Assembly (NCBI GenBank): GCA_009746045.1
Contig: RPFO01000213.1
Location: 812,564 to 876,563 of the forward strand
Direction of reading: 5' to 3'
DNA from: Mesostigma viride
Lineage: Eukaryota; Streptophyta; Mesostigmatophyceae; Mesostigmatales; Mesostigmataceae
DNA length: 64,000 bases
The notes beneath the pieces were generated by a model, which worked only from the letters and a program-made list of their open reading frames with translations, was not told where the DNA came from and did no database searches. Position 1 is the stretch's first letter; each line of letters opens with the position of its first letter. A program made the position numbers and the translations under genes. This document shows, piece by piece, positions 50,389-62,952 of the stretch.

Positions 50389-51003
50389 AGTTAAAGAAAC
50401 TGTGGCTGAACTGTGGTTCAGCCTGCACTGATTAATATCTACAGAGGAAGTAGTTATTTTACGTTGCTGGTTATGGATACCAGCACAGAATGCACGAGGC
50501 ACGTGAGAACCGTCGCCGAAGGTGCGAGGACACAGGTGCAGGGAAAGTGGTGCTACCAAGTGGCAGCGCCCTGCTCGTTATATACTAATTGTGACGCAGT
50601 CACATCCAGATGACTGATAGGACAGATCATCTCACAATATTGCTGTCCTTCACTCTGGACCAGCAGATCTCGACTCGTTATCCATAAATAGTCACATCAA
50701 TGTCCTGTCGCACAAGTCCTGTCACTATTTGTTACGTCTAATCAATAGCATTGAATAGACCGCAGTGTCGGAGACTTAATGTCCTATCGTACACTGTGAC
50801 AAGACGTCGTATGCCACGCGTCACTTGAAGAACCACCGTAGAATCACCAAATCCAAGTAGAATGTAGTAGAACAGTATCTTGCTCATATCTCGAGCAATA
50901 CTCATCAGAATGAACCCAATTCTGGATTGTAGTAACCGGAAGTAGAATCTCTACAAGCCAAGTAGCTTAGTAGAATAATATTTCTTGCCAGGCAATATTA
51001 ACT
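50389..51003 (-). repeat. Cop-3 5' LTR (615 bp)
   Basis: Plus-strand ends AGTTAAAG and TATTAACT give the AGTTAA inverted terminus of this copia group. Its last ~195 bp repeat at 5153-5354. The right neighbour (ATGGCGGG) is 3' sequence of Gyp-2; a matching duplication on the left cannot be found because the 3' LTR is truncated. Confidence 0.65.
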
Positions 51004-51374
51004 ATGGCGGGTTCTCGCTGGTACACAGCAACCCGAACGTTGTTATTATGATTGTGTTTTGGTTTTCTTTTGAATTTTCCATGTTTGTGGTGCTGTTGTT
51101 TGAGGTGCGCCCCCGGGCGATTGGACGATAGCCATTGTCCCCCGGGGAGGGGGAGGAGTGTTACGGCCCTAACCCGTGTTTGGGCGTAACAATTCCCAAA
51201 ATAAATTAGTTTGGTCAGTCGAAAGTCATTTTGATATTGTTTGACACTTTCGATAGTTATCATGTTAGATTCGGGGACTTGGCCGAGTTATTCCATCAGT
51301 CGGCCCAGGTACCCGTGGCTTTGCTTTCGGTTTGGTGTCTTACTGGTCTGTACCCGGGACTGCCAGGTACCGGG
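51004..51374 (+). mobile_element. Gyp-2: 3' end and LTR start of a second gypsy-type element
   Basis: GGGGAGGGGGAGGAG (51145-51159) is a typical polypurine tract followed by TGTTACGGCCC, similar to the LTR start TGTTACGTCCC of Gyp-1. The LTR sequence is interrupted at 51375 by Gyp-1 and resumes at 63628. No coding sequence of Gyp-2 is in the window. Confidence 0.6.
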
Positions 51375-54300
51375 TGTTACGTCCCTGCCCAGACACTCCT
51401 AGCCTGAGCTACGTAGCGAAAGATCTACCATGCCGGAATTAGGAAGATTCAAGGTGGCCTAATGCAGATTGCGCTTCACGACTGGGGTCGTGAGATATCT
51501 GGCACCGCGACTTGATGCCAAGCTAATTAATACACACTTATCATGGCTAGCAATACCAATTACAAATGGATAGTTGCCCCAGGTTTAATGTGTAGGCGTA
51601 TTCGCACTTATCATTCATCAAACCAAGAGGACGAGACTCTCGTCCTCGGACCAATTTCACCTAGGTCTGCCACTACGCTGGCAAGGGGCGCCGACATGGC
51701 GCCGACCTTCCAAAGCATGCAGTCCACACAAGATCCTCGGGTCGACATATCGACCCTCGCCTACAGAATCCACGCATGATGTCTAATCACCAAGAAAATG
51801 TCCTCAAATGAGGACATTTTCTAGCATGGATACCATTTGTAATAACTAACACATGTCAACACATCCACGGGTACGGCATGGAACCATGTTCATTTATGAT
51901 ATGTTCAAGAGTTGCAATGCTTAACATCCATGAAATATGCTCATTGTATAATTGTTTACGATTTATGAATGCAAGGGGGTCGCTACGCGAGTGACCAAAT
52001 AGCACTCAAGTCAACAATATGCCAAGAAAGAAGGCATGGCCAGGTCATGGCTGGTCCTGAAAATGCACCCATGGTGCCCACAACATGTCTATGTTACACC
52101 CTCGCAGTCCTAGACCCTGCAGCCTGCCAGGGGGGGGCACAAAATGAACTGGCAGCCAGGGACCCTGGTGCAGGCCAAACAGCAGGTGTAAAGCTAGCTC
52201 AGTCCAAAGAGTGAAATATGATGCAAATACTTGCCAAGGTTAGGTCCATGATCGTTAGTAGAGGCTTGGCTGCCACCACGGTGCTAAACCATCATGTTGA
52301 ACCCTTACGTTATATATGAAACATATACTGCAAAGAGGCACAAGTTGTAACACAAGCACAATGTAAACATGACAAGCTCAAGTTTCCAAGCCAGTCTTGA
52401 TCACTTGGACATGAGTTGAAGCATTAGAAACATATGGGCAACATACCAGCAAGCCTTGAAAAACTTCTCAGCAACAAGGCAGTATATGTGATGAATCAAA
52501 CTACCACATCGCAATTAAGCACAGCGACTTCTACTTGCTGCTGTTTTGATAACGCAAGGCCGTTTACCTTTTCAGTGACGCAACGGGAAAAGAAAGTACC
52601 GCCCAGCAAACTTCCGTTATCCCCCGGACATAAACGTAATCAAAACCACGAAGTTGGGCATTGAAAGCAACCGGAATTATCACGTCTGCGGGAGTTATAG
52701 GTTACAATCCGCTTAACACGCTTACTTAGAAGGATGCGGTTGAGAATGACAGCCGGATCCTTGTTCTTTACGTGCGCCCAGGCCGCCAGCTGCGCGGGCC
52801 AGCTCAAGAAATATATATTAAAGGACGGTGACGCGTGGGAAGCACCAAGCCTTGCGGCAAAAGAAAAATATGGCTCGCGCTCGCCCTGGTTTTCGCCAGG
52901 CGCGACTGCGACATCACGACGAAAAAATAGAGACTCTTTGACGCATGCAACTGCCCAGGTCCCTCTTCTCCCCATGTCGCCCATAAGCCCAGAAGCGTAC
53001 CATAACCCATACTCGCGATATCCGCAGCGCCTGGGCGGAAAAAGAAATTGTAAAACCGAACTGCGAACTGACCTATCATGCGATCTACGTAGCTCTCAGA
53101 TTTTCTTCAACAATGCCAAAATCCGTTCATGAACAAAATTTTCGACATATACAAAGCACCTGCACGTGAAGAATAGCATCTTCGAAATCACTAGATGACG
53201 ATCTAAAATGCTGTCTTCGTCCGGGGCAAAATAATGCCCTATAACATTCAGGCAAGCCTCGGAACTGGCACGACCCCATAGCCGCCACTCGACAAAACAC
53301 TCGATTGCATTGCGATGTTCCTGTATTTTTTTTTTTGAGACTATCGATGTGCACATGTCAGTTGGCTAAGCTTAGCCGCCTAGCGGCTAAGCTTAGGTAA
53401 GGTTTACGAAAATTTTCAAACTTTTCATTAAAATTATATTAAAATATTTAAGCGCGACGCACAGCGTCTCCACAGACATTTTTCTACCTACAAAAGTCAT
53501 ACAATGTTAATCATGATTCTGGCGCTGTCACAAGGTCCGGCCGGCGACTTGCGCCGGAAATGCGCGGACTACACAAAGTAATTTGGCACGTCCAGGCTGT
53601 TTGAGATCATAAAAAGACTTTCCTCACGTGACTTAGTGTTTTCCTGTTGACATCATGCCCATTTAATATTAATGCTGCTGTTACCCTGCCCTGAATTCCA
53701 TTCTTTGGTGACTTAGTGTTTTCTTGTTTAGGGGCTGGCATGCATGCGTTGCCGTTGACATGCCATGGATGAAAAACGCCAAGAAGAGTATATGGCCCCG
53801 CTGCCACCAAAAAGCACCTGGTTGATCAACCAAGGGGATAGCCTGCACAGTGAGACACAAACACAGCAGACCCAGCAAAGCAAAATTCAGGTTGTAAGCG
53901 AGTGGAGATTACTTTTGACATGCTTGATGAAGAAATATATAACACACCTTCTATTGTCACACCTTCTATAAACAAATAGTTGATTGATCACCTTATACAC
54001 CACGTAAACATGCTAGCAGACGCGCTCTTCAGTCCAGTGAAAATCCACGTGCGAAGCAAGTCAGCTTACGCAGAAAGCACCATGAATGTAAATGACGCCC
54101 CAAACCCGTGACCAGGCAAGCATCCAGAGGGGCTTTCCAAGCCCAGTATATTCCAGAAAAAAGCATCACAGATCCTTGGGCAACCGAACGGACGTTAACG
54201 GACATTCGAAGGACCATGAAGATGGCGTCCTGCACGGCTAAGAAAATAAAACGCAACGCTACGCTATGTCTTTGCTGCGACTAGGTGGATTCGGTGAAAA

Positions 54301-55540
54301 GGAAAGAACGCAACCATGAAAATGCATCAGAGTAGGTAGTACCCCGGTAGGTAGAGAGAGCAGGTAGTACCCGGTAGGTAGTACGCCTCACCATCGGCAT
54401 CGCCAGTTACGTCCCGTGGCAAGAAAATCCAGCGTTCTTTCCAATATGATGACACCAGAAACTCGTCGGCCCCACCCCACGCCTTCCACGAACAGCAAAC
54501 TGATTTTATTAGGCACCCAGTACGTAAAGCAATTAAGCATGATACTACAATACCTAAATCTACAACGACATTCCATTTCCAGGTCGCCATAGCGACGCGG
54601 ACCTCTCCCACGCAGGTATCACTCCGTTGACGCACCTCCAGCTCAGAAAATTTCGTACTTGCTCTTCAAACATAAAATTTTGACGTATAAAACCATGGCT
54701 GCGCATTCCCCATCCCAATTTTCTAGCGTACGTTTCCTGCCATCGCCAGCCAGCAAATTGCTCGCGGAGCACGTCACTTTGTTTTTCGTCCGGCGGCGTG
54801 GCCTGCGGCTGCGTCGTTTCGGTGGTCTTATCGATTTCGGGTCGTTTCCGTTGGATTTGTGACCGTTGGGGCCGAAGGCCGTTTGTTTTCCGTAGTTTGC
54901 TTACTTTGGATTGGTTGTTTATGTGTAGTATTTTGTAGTATTCTGGACGGACGACCCGAGCCGCTAACTTAGCGGGTTTATCGCGGCCGTTGGATCCATC
55001 ATCGTACGCTCCAGATTGTCGGCGGCTAACGTTTTAACTTTTTTCATTTTGCCTTCGTATATTGTAGGTACTTTTCGTCGCCTCATATTTTCCAGGTACG
55101 GTCGACCCCTGTCGACCCCAGGGGCTTGGCGCGCTCAGTACCTATCCCAGTTTCGCGCCAAAACCCACCAAGTGACCCTAGGACCAAATTTGGCGCCAAA
55201 ACCGCGCCCCTGACCCCCCCCGTCTCAAACGAGGACTATGTCCTCAAATGAGGACATTTGGTTTTTGGACAATGAGTACAATATCTCAACTAGCTATAAA
55301 GTACGCAGCGCGGCGCGACTGCACCGGCCCCTAGAAGATACACGCATGCAACAACCTAGGCCCAAAATAACTGGTCCGAATCACCCAAATTGTCATAGTT
55401 CCATACAAAAGTCCTGACCAAGGGACAATTCCCAAATTAAGTCCCGAAATGAGTCCCAAAGTCCTACGGACCATGACAACAAGTCAAACTACATAATTTA
55501 TTCCATTGTTACGTCCGTCCAAAAGGGCCGGGACGTAACA
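51375..55540 (-). repeat. Gyp-1 3' LTR, interrupted by TIR-1
   Basis: 51375-51779 plus 55276-55540 rebuilds exactly 670 bp, the same length as the partner LTR. A 78-codon open frame (51543-51779, +, starting ATGGCTAGCAATACC) runs antisense to gag and is repeated in the other LTR at 63121-63357; no family recognised. The polypurine tract (minus strand GTGGGGGGGGAGGAG) is at 55541-55555. Confidence 0.88.
51780..55271 (+). mobile_element. TIR-1: 3.5-kb DNA transposon in the Gyp-1 LTR
   Basis: The intact LTR shows the empty site CACGCATGAGTACAA. Here ATGA is duplicated (51776-51779 and 55272-55275) around a segment beginning TGTCTAATCACCAA and ending TTGGTTTTTGGACA, imperfect inverted repeats that both lead into the palindrome ATGTCCTCA(A/T)TTGAGGACAT. 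A second copy lies inverted at 1-1320. Candidate open frames 52434-52664 (+) and 53096-53356 (-) match nothing I know. A 4-bp duplication occurs in Sola and Chapaev groups, but the superfamily remains unassigned. Youngest element on the right side of the window. Confidence 0.8.
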
Positions 55541-55556
55541 CTCCTCCCCCCCCACG

Positions 55557-58500
55557 GGGGTCGGTAGTCCCTACCGTACAAGAGATAGAAAGGAAACAAG
55601 TAAGCTACTATAAGAGTACTATGTCCCAACCCCGGTTCACCCGCGGGTTAGTAATACCAATTCCTCTAGACGTTGATACACAGGACCAACCCTGACGTAG
55701 TAGCATGAAACAGGATGACAGGATAATTCCACTATCCGTCATAAAACTCTCACAACCATCTCAGCGACCGCCGTTGTTGGCGCGCCGATCCACTGGAACC
55801 ATCTTAGGGGGCGCCACCGCGTGCCCTATCCCATCCACATAATAATGCACAGTCCATGTAATCCCGCGCAACCAGTCCTGAGGTCCTGAGCAGCCTCAAA
55901 CTTGATGAAATGTTGACCATAGGGGTACTATGTCCCAGCCCTTGTGCACCAACGGGCCAGTGAAACCAGGTCCCCCCAGACTTGCCACGCAAGGGCAACT
56001 CTTTATATAGCCAATCGCCGGGACTGCCAGCAGGAGGGAATATTTTTTTTGCATATAACTTGATGATCAGGCCGACGAGGTGGCCAGTCATGTATCCCGT
56101 CCAGCCGAAACCCAGCCTTACAGCGCGACTGATGCGCGTAATCACATGACGATTAAGAAGTACTACTAGCGTCGACGACGGTGAGGCACAGCATGCAGTG
56201 CAGGCCCCATGCTCAGAAGCGAGGGCGTGCACCAGAAGAATCTGATCCATCGCCTCACTACCGACAGTTGTACGCGTCCTCTCAAATACAGGCGCGCCGT
56301 GAGCCAACCGACCATGCAACGTGGCCGTCCCTGGCCGCCGCTGGAGTGGCTGTATAGAGGGGGGAAGCCCTAGCGTGGCCGCTAGAGTGCGCCTCCCCTG
56401 CACCTGCGAACGCATGCAGGTGCCCGCAAGGCCCTAGTGTGTCCACTAGAGTGCGCCCCGCCGTCTCTATCCAGCACAGGAAACAGTCAAAGTCGATCAA
56501 CACCGGAAACTTGGATAATATGGCACGTTAAGTGCCCAAAACTAGCAGGGCCCCAGCGTGTCCACTGGAGTGCGCCCTGCCAACTCCTCCACGAAGCTGC
56601 AGTAAGTTAGGCACAACACCACTCCGGCCGACGTGCATAGACCGGAGCAGTCGCCGGTCCCCGCATTCCTTACTGCCAATGTGCCTGAACTCCACCGCAA
56701 GCGCACGGTTGATGTTTGCGCAGGCCCATATGCATGTGATGCTCAAGGCCGCCGACGTGGACTGCATAGCGCCCGCAATGCCCGCACTTATATAATGCAA
56801 TGGGCAGGTCGGGGAGTGACACGCCTTGCAGGAACTGCCGTATCAGTAACGTTGCCCCTGCGAGACACCGTGCTGCTCATGGAGTAGGGCCGAAGCAACC
56901 CCGCAGTCCCAAACAAGAGCTCCTCGGGCTCGATCGCGCCCAGCGCACAGGTGCTCAAGCACATACAGCGATCGTGGGCCGGGGTCAAACCCGCGCACGA
57001 CCGATCCGCCTGTCCACCCCGCTTGGCTGTCTTGCCCAGGATCCCGATTCCCGCAACAGAAACACGCCCCTATGTATGGAGTCCCCACCGCGCATTGCCA
57101 CATCCCCCACTCGAAGCTTGAAGGCCTCTCACCACCCCTGTACCAGTGCATGGCCATGGGGTATAGTACATTTTGAAGCCCACACAGCCCGCCCGCCATG
57201 CACATGGAACGCCCTGCTCTGAGTCCCTCATCCATGCAACCTCGTAGGCGCGCGGACACGAGCCACTTGCAAATCACGCTCGATCGGCCTCCACCAGTGG
57301 TGCAAGGAACAACTCCCTACCGGGCTCAGCCCACAGGAGGGACGCGAACACTGCGCGATGGTAGCCATGCACAGGGTCGCGGGCAGTGACCAGGTGCTCA
57401 GACTCCAGCAGCTCGGTCCTGCCTGCCTCTCAGTCTCGGGTCGCCGTTACTACAGTCCCCGTGACTCGCCCTCGACGGCCAGATCCCGCACGTCCCGTAC
57501 CTCAGTGCTCTGCCATGGCTCAGCGCGCGTCAGCGCCGGGTCCGCTCAGAGCGGATGTACCGGCCCTATGCAGTGATACCGGTTGTTACTCGGACACCGG
57601 CAGTCTGCGGGGCGACAGCGCCACATCATGTGGCATCGGCACCATGCACGCGCACTGTTGAGGCGGTGAGACAATGACCGGACACCGCCACCTGCTTCTG
57701 ATGCAACCACGACCGGCACCAGCGCAACCAGTGCAACCACGACCGGCTGGGTCATCCACCACTACTGCCGGCAGTACGTGCTGTCGCCATGCAACTGCAC
57801 CGTGCCCGCATATGCTTGCAGCCCCGGGGGCCCTTACTCCCGACGGTCGCGGCGGACGCGGGCGCGCCCTGCATGCACGGTTACTCGAGCCCAGGAGTGC
57901 CCTGACCCAGCTAGGCGTCGACTCAATGCCGGGGTAGCCAATTGGTTGGCTACCGACAATTCAACAAGGTGCTGTACATCTGTTTGCCGGCCGACCACGA
58001 TTCAGTACAGGCTCCGCCCTGCCTGATCGCCCAGTCGCATCGGGGTTGCAACAGCCTCCACGCACCGTGCCGTCTCCATGCACCGTGCCGCAATGGTGAA
58101 ATTAATCACGTACGGGTGCACGAGAAGCGAGGCGCGTCCCTCATGCGCCAGGAAGTCAGGGAGCCGTGACTCATAGCCGCCAGCCGGAAGACTCCCTATA
58201 ATAATACTTGGCCGCGTGCCATGGGACTCCGCGTCCGTTGGTCACGCGGGACGCGACGTGCAGTCAGGCCGTAGTCTGGGGTCACTGGCACTCGCTGCCG
58301 AATCCGGCATCCCACGCGGAGATGCCTCGGTACGGACGCCTTAGTAGTAGAATCATCAAGCATCCGGTGAGCCCATGTCCAAAAGGCCAGGACCATGTGC
58401 ACATGCGGTGCTGAGTGCCTGACGTGGTCCTCTTCGGGACGACCCGTTCAAGCCCACCGCCAACTGCAGATTATCCCATAGAGAATATATCATGGAGAAA

Positions 58501-58919
58501 ATATATTATATAGAAAATAGAGAATATCGAAAATATATAATATCCGCACGCTGGCGCATCGATCCCTGGCATGGCAGTAGAAGGGTCGTCGGATCCACGC
58601 GCGGCTGCGCATCGATCCCTGGCATGGCAGTAGAAGGGTCGTCGGATCCACGCGCGGCTGCGGTGGATTCCTACATAGATGGCCGGCTCGATCCAAAGCC
58701 GAACCGTGCCGATCATACAGGAGCTAGATATAATTAAGAAGAGTATGGTATCATAAAGAAGTGTAGTGGACCAGTACAAGTACTTAGTATATAAAAGGTA
58801 GGTATAGTAAAGAAGTATATGGTATTATTAGTAGCCATCTGGTTTCATACGCTCTGCGACCCCTCCCCTTCCCCCGGGGACGACGCGTCCACGCGATCGT
58901 CCAATTACTGCCAAGGAGT
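55557..58919 (-). other. Gyp-1 internal 3' region, no pol domains found
   Basis: Where RT, RNase H and integrase should lie, I find only short frames without their motifs (no Y-x-D-D, no D-D-E pattern). Visible structure: three copies of a CTAG(C/T)GTG(G/T)CC(A/G)CTAGAGTGCGCC-like motif at about 56371, 56432 and 56552, and an exact 53-bp tandem duplication at 58555-58660. It may be replaced or captured sequence. Confidence 0.5.
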
Positions 58920-58925
58920 CAAGGA

Positions 58926-59318
58926 TGCTGGACCGCCGGGCGCTCGTGTGTAATGCTATGCCCTATACTCGCTGTCAGGGCACCAAAAGGAACCATCGGG
59001 AAACCAAACACTCGCCGGCGCACGCGAATGTCCACATCCAGCGCGTCCAAAGTCGAGCCCAATGATGATGTCCGCTGCGCCCAGCGGTGCGATGGTCGCA
59101 GCCAGGTCGAACGGGGTGCCTTGCAGCACACCTTTGATATCTGCCAGACCGGGCGATTGGTGTTGGCGACCATCCGAGTGGGTCAGATGCACGGCCGTCC
59201 GGTGTGGGGGCTGGGCGTCAGGCCCAGCCGGCGCACCAGTGCCGCGTTGATGAAGGACGTGGAAGCGCCTGTGTCGACCAAAAACTTGACATCCATGACG
59301 GTTGGTTGGCCGTGTCTG
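58926..59318 (-). pseudogene. Gyp-1 retropepsin-like protease, frameshifted
   Basis: Minus strand reads MDVKFLVDTGASTSFINAAL with the classical D-T-G-A active site, then loses frame at a TGA near 59193; in the next frame GVLQGTPFDLAATI and ADIIIGLDFGRAG follow, the flap and I-I-G core of the fold. It is separated from gag by a ~430-bp AT-rich segment (59325-59755) bounded on both sides by ATATATTAT-like sequence, possibly another insertion. It would process Gag; now inactive. Confidence 0.75.
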
Positions 59319-59324
59319 AATATA

Positions 59325-59755
59325 TTATTACATCTCATATATAAAATATCCCATTACCGCCAACGGTACCCTATATAAAACCACTAGTGCTAGACGCCTA
59401 ATAGTAATTTCCCATTACCGCCAACGGCGTCTATGCATGGGGTCAGTGTATGATTCCAAACACCCCCCTTACTGCTGATAGCATGATAACAGGGTGACCT
59501 GCTACTGGCAGGACCAATGCACCCTTCGTACTACTGACATCATGATAACAGGGTGACCTGCTACTGTGCAGGACCAATGCACCCTTGGTATTTGGTACAG
59601 ATGTGGGGCAAAACAGACACCCCCCCCTTGCCCTACACAGGTGGGCATTCTCAGAATGGCTAAGGTGGCCAGCCACTAGGACTGGAAAAGCGCACCGGAG
59701 TGAACATATTATAAAAATATAATTATTAGTTAAATATACTTATATAATATATATT
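59325..59755. other. AT-rich segment between Gyp-1 gag and protease
   Basis: Contains a doubled CCCATTACCGCCAACGG (59350 and 59410) and a ~60-bp tandem pair (GATAACAGGGTGACCTGCTA at 59485 and 59544). TATATTAT at both borders could be a target duplication, but the composition makes chance likely. Confidence 0.4.
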
Positions 59756-59848
59756 ATAGTATACTTCCCAGCGGCAAACTCGTAACCGGCCACTGCTGGT
59801 GACTCAAAGGTCGCACGCTGTCCGGAGGCTAGTCGATGAGCCTCGATC

Positions 59849-61513
59849 TCATTGACCGCGCGCAGCACGCCCTTGGTAGAACTCATCGCTGGCGGCCGCG
59901 GCTGCTGGTGCTGAGTCGTGAACTGCCGGGCCTGCTGGCGCCCGCTCGTCCGCGTTGCGGGGCTTGTCCCTTGGGCCGGAGGAGTTCGGGCGACTGCCGA
60001 ACGCCGGGCCTGAAAACCTGGGCTCGGTCTCCCCCGTGCCACGTCCAGCGTGCCTGCTACGGAGTTTGGGGCAGTCGCGCCTGAGGTGACCCACCTCAAA
60101 GCACATGAAGCAACGGGCTTTACTCGCGTCGATGGCGTTGAGGCCATGGTCAGCGTTCCCGTCCTCCAGGTCATCGGGGGAGTCATCGTTCTCCTCGCCG
60201 TCGTGCGGGGGACCTGATCGGTAGAACCGACGCACCGATGGTGCGCGCCCGCGAGCCACGACGTCGGCCACCTGCAGAAGATATCTCTGGATATTCAAGA
60301 TGTCCCACTCCTCCCAAGGAACCTCAGCGTAGTGCTTCAGTACCTCGTCCTGCAGCTCGGGGCTGAGTGCCTCAATGAATCTGATCTTGTACTCGTACCA
60401 GGTCATGTCGGTCAGGTAGGCGGCGCTGGACTCAAACTTGGACAGGAACTCGCGATACGGAGTGGTCCCCTGGCGCAGCTTGCCGAAGGCGAGTCGCTCG
60501 TGGATCTCCGCGTCTGGGGGTACCAACTTGCGGCGCACCCTGTCCATCAACTCCTCCACGGTTTGCGGGTACGACTGGGATGCGATGCTCTCACAGTTCA
60601 AGATGCTCACCACCGCGGGGTCCATGCAGGTGTTGACCACGAGCGGGATCAGATCACAGGTGGCAAGCTCCCAGCTGTAGTGATTGCGCCAAACGGTATA
60701 CTGCTGTTGCCACATGCGCCCCCATTCGTCAATCTCCCGCGGTTTCATGTCCGCGTGCAGCTTGGGAACATTCTTGAACGTGGGCAACGGTGGGGCCTTC
60801 ACCGTATTAGGCTTGGGCCCACCGACCTCCCGGTAGGCGATGGAGCCGAAGGCTGGGGGCTGCGACCGGGGGAGAGATCCGGATCTGGTCGGCGTGCCGT
60901 GCGTCCGCCGCACCTGTACCGACGAGGGGTGTTCATACCCCGGGTCCTCCAAGGCCACTCTGCTGAAATTCAGGTTGCTGACGACCGCAGGCGAGTGGAC
61001 CATGCTGCTGTCCTGCGCCCGAGGTCGCTGCGGTTGGGGGACGTGTCGCTGGACGGTTGTCTGAGTCCCCTCGTCGTGTGCGGTGGCGCTGCTTCTGTCA
61101 CCCCCTAGCCAGGCCCGTGGCCTATGAGCTCCAAAGGGCGGGTCCTGTGCCCCTGGTTCCTCGATATCCTCCACGGCCCCCTCCAAATCGCCGAATTCGC
61201 CATCTGCCCCGGTGTCCTCACCGTCATCCTCAGAGTTCCACAACACCATGGGTAGTAGGGAAGCACTGCCAAAGGACACTCGACGCCTGCCCCGGTGTGT
61301 TGTGGCCGGCGGAGGTCCCATGGAGCGGCCGCGCCCAGCCCAGGGCTGCGATGGTCGCTCCGTGGCTGGCTGAGCATGATAACGGTAGTACTGCGTGTTT
61401 TCATTCTCGTGCCCTGTCTGCTCAGGATACCGCGGCGGCCACTGTGGTCGTTGCTGCTGCTGCGGTTGCTGCTGCTGCTGTTGCTGCTGCTGCCGCTGCT
61501 GCTGCGCTGCTGC

Positions 61514-61572
<59 letters not shown>

Positions 61573-61871
61573 GTTGCTGCTGCCCTGCTGCTGCTGCTGC
61601 GTTGCTGCTGCTGGAAACCCTGCTGGAGCATCTCCTGGCTGCGCCCGTCCCCCCCTTGTTCCAACCTGGAGTCTGGACTGTCTTCATCTGATGAATCTCT
61701 GCGGCCCTGGTCTCTGGATCGTGGGGAGCCTTCCGCAGGTCTCTCCATGACCTCACCTGTACCTGTCCCTACTTGGACGTGCGGTGGTACCTCTACCACC
61801 TCTATACCTTGCTCGTGGTTGTCTACCTGTTCTATCTCGCTGTTGACAGGTTCTCTCCGTTTTCGTGGCAT
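59849..61871 (-). CDS. Gyp-1 Gag, with CAG-repeat frameshift
   Basis: ATG 61871 (MPRKRREPVNSEIEQV) is in a different frame from the long downstream frame; the two meet in a (CAG/GCT)n tract at about 61450-61625 that encodes polyglutamine. After it: Gag core with KPREIDEWGRMW, FGKLRQGTTPYREFLSKF and PELQDEVLKHY, typical of retrotransposon Gag, then a CCHC knuckle CFMCFEVGHLRRDC (C-x2-C-x4-H-x4-C) and a basic Pro/Arg tail to the stop at 59849. Another frame (60186-59740) stays open past this stop, so a frameshift into the next gene is conceivable. Repeat-length slippage, real or from sequencing, explains the broken N-terminus. Confidence 0.8.
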
Positions 61872-62952
61872 GGTGCTCGTACCGATACCTTACACAGCAG
61901 GCAACACCTCCCCAGAAAGAAAGAGAGAGAGGGAGAGAGGCAACCACGTGCTATAGATCTTATATATGTAGGACCTAGTACTATTCCCTAGTAATAATCC
62001 CCTCTATTGTCTGCTAGGGCCAATGGTCAACTGAGAGAAGGTAACTGTAACTGCTGTCCCCTCCCCCTGACTGCTGATCGTGGGTGGCTTGGAGCATTCA
62101 CAAGTGGTGTGCCTCCCCTCAGGCAATGGCATGTGTTCCCTAACAAACCTATCTGCATCTGTAATGTTATCAAACCCCTTCCACCTGGCAATAGAGCCCT
62201 TATCCTTAATGTATTCCTCACATGCCCTGTAGGGACGTAATGCATTATAGGCTAGCCGAAGCTTGCAAGAAGGAAAAGGGGAATCCCAGGAATACCTCTA
62301 AGTGCAGTGCAGTTACCACATAACGCAACGAGGAAGAAGACGGAATCTAACACAGCACACGCCCGAGCCTTCCGCGGAACGGGCTATACGCACACACGGA
62401 GGTAAACACCGTCAACACAGTCGGCAACAGCCAGACGGTATCCACCCCCACGACAGGTCAAACAACGAATGTCCGTCTCCGCGACGTCCATGGGCACCAA
62501 CGACATTCACAACCTATAGAGGACAACGTATAACAAGAACCCCCTACGCGTGCGGTCCCGGAGAGAAGGCAAGCGTCTAGAAGGATAAATCTAAACTAGG
62601 GGACGTACCATCTTCGATGACGTTCATCCCTCCTGAGCTGGCCGCCACCCGGTGTCGTTGAAGGCAAGCCCTGGCCGCCACTTGGTGTCGTTGAAAACAG
62701 GAGAGCTGAACGCTTTCGTTGACAGCACCTCACCACAGGACTATTGCTAGCCCCGCCGAGTATCCCGGACTGGCCGCTTGCTGCCTAGGTCGTCGTTGAA
62801 TCCCTTTACGGGCTGGCCGCCGACCTGTCAGCAATCGTTGAATTCCGGAACCTCTATCTACGCCAAGCACCGCCCTGGTTTCCTAATTGGCTTCCCTAAC
62901 CCTCTCCGCGAGAGTTAGCTGACCTCTCCAGCACATTTCCTCCGATAACCAG
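61872..62952 (-). promoter_or_regulatory. Gyp-1 leader with primer-binding site
   Basis: Directly inside the 5' LTR the minus strand reads C then TGGTTATCGGAGGAAAT (62951-62935). A start with TGG fits pairing with the CCA end of a tRNA. The ~1-kb leader toward gag has no credible ORF. Confidence 0.6.
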
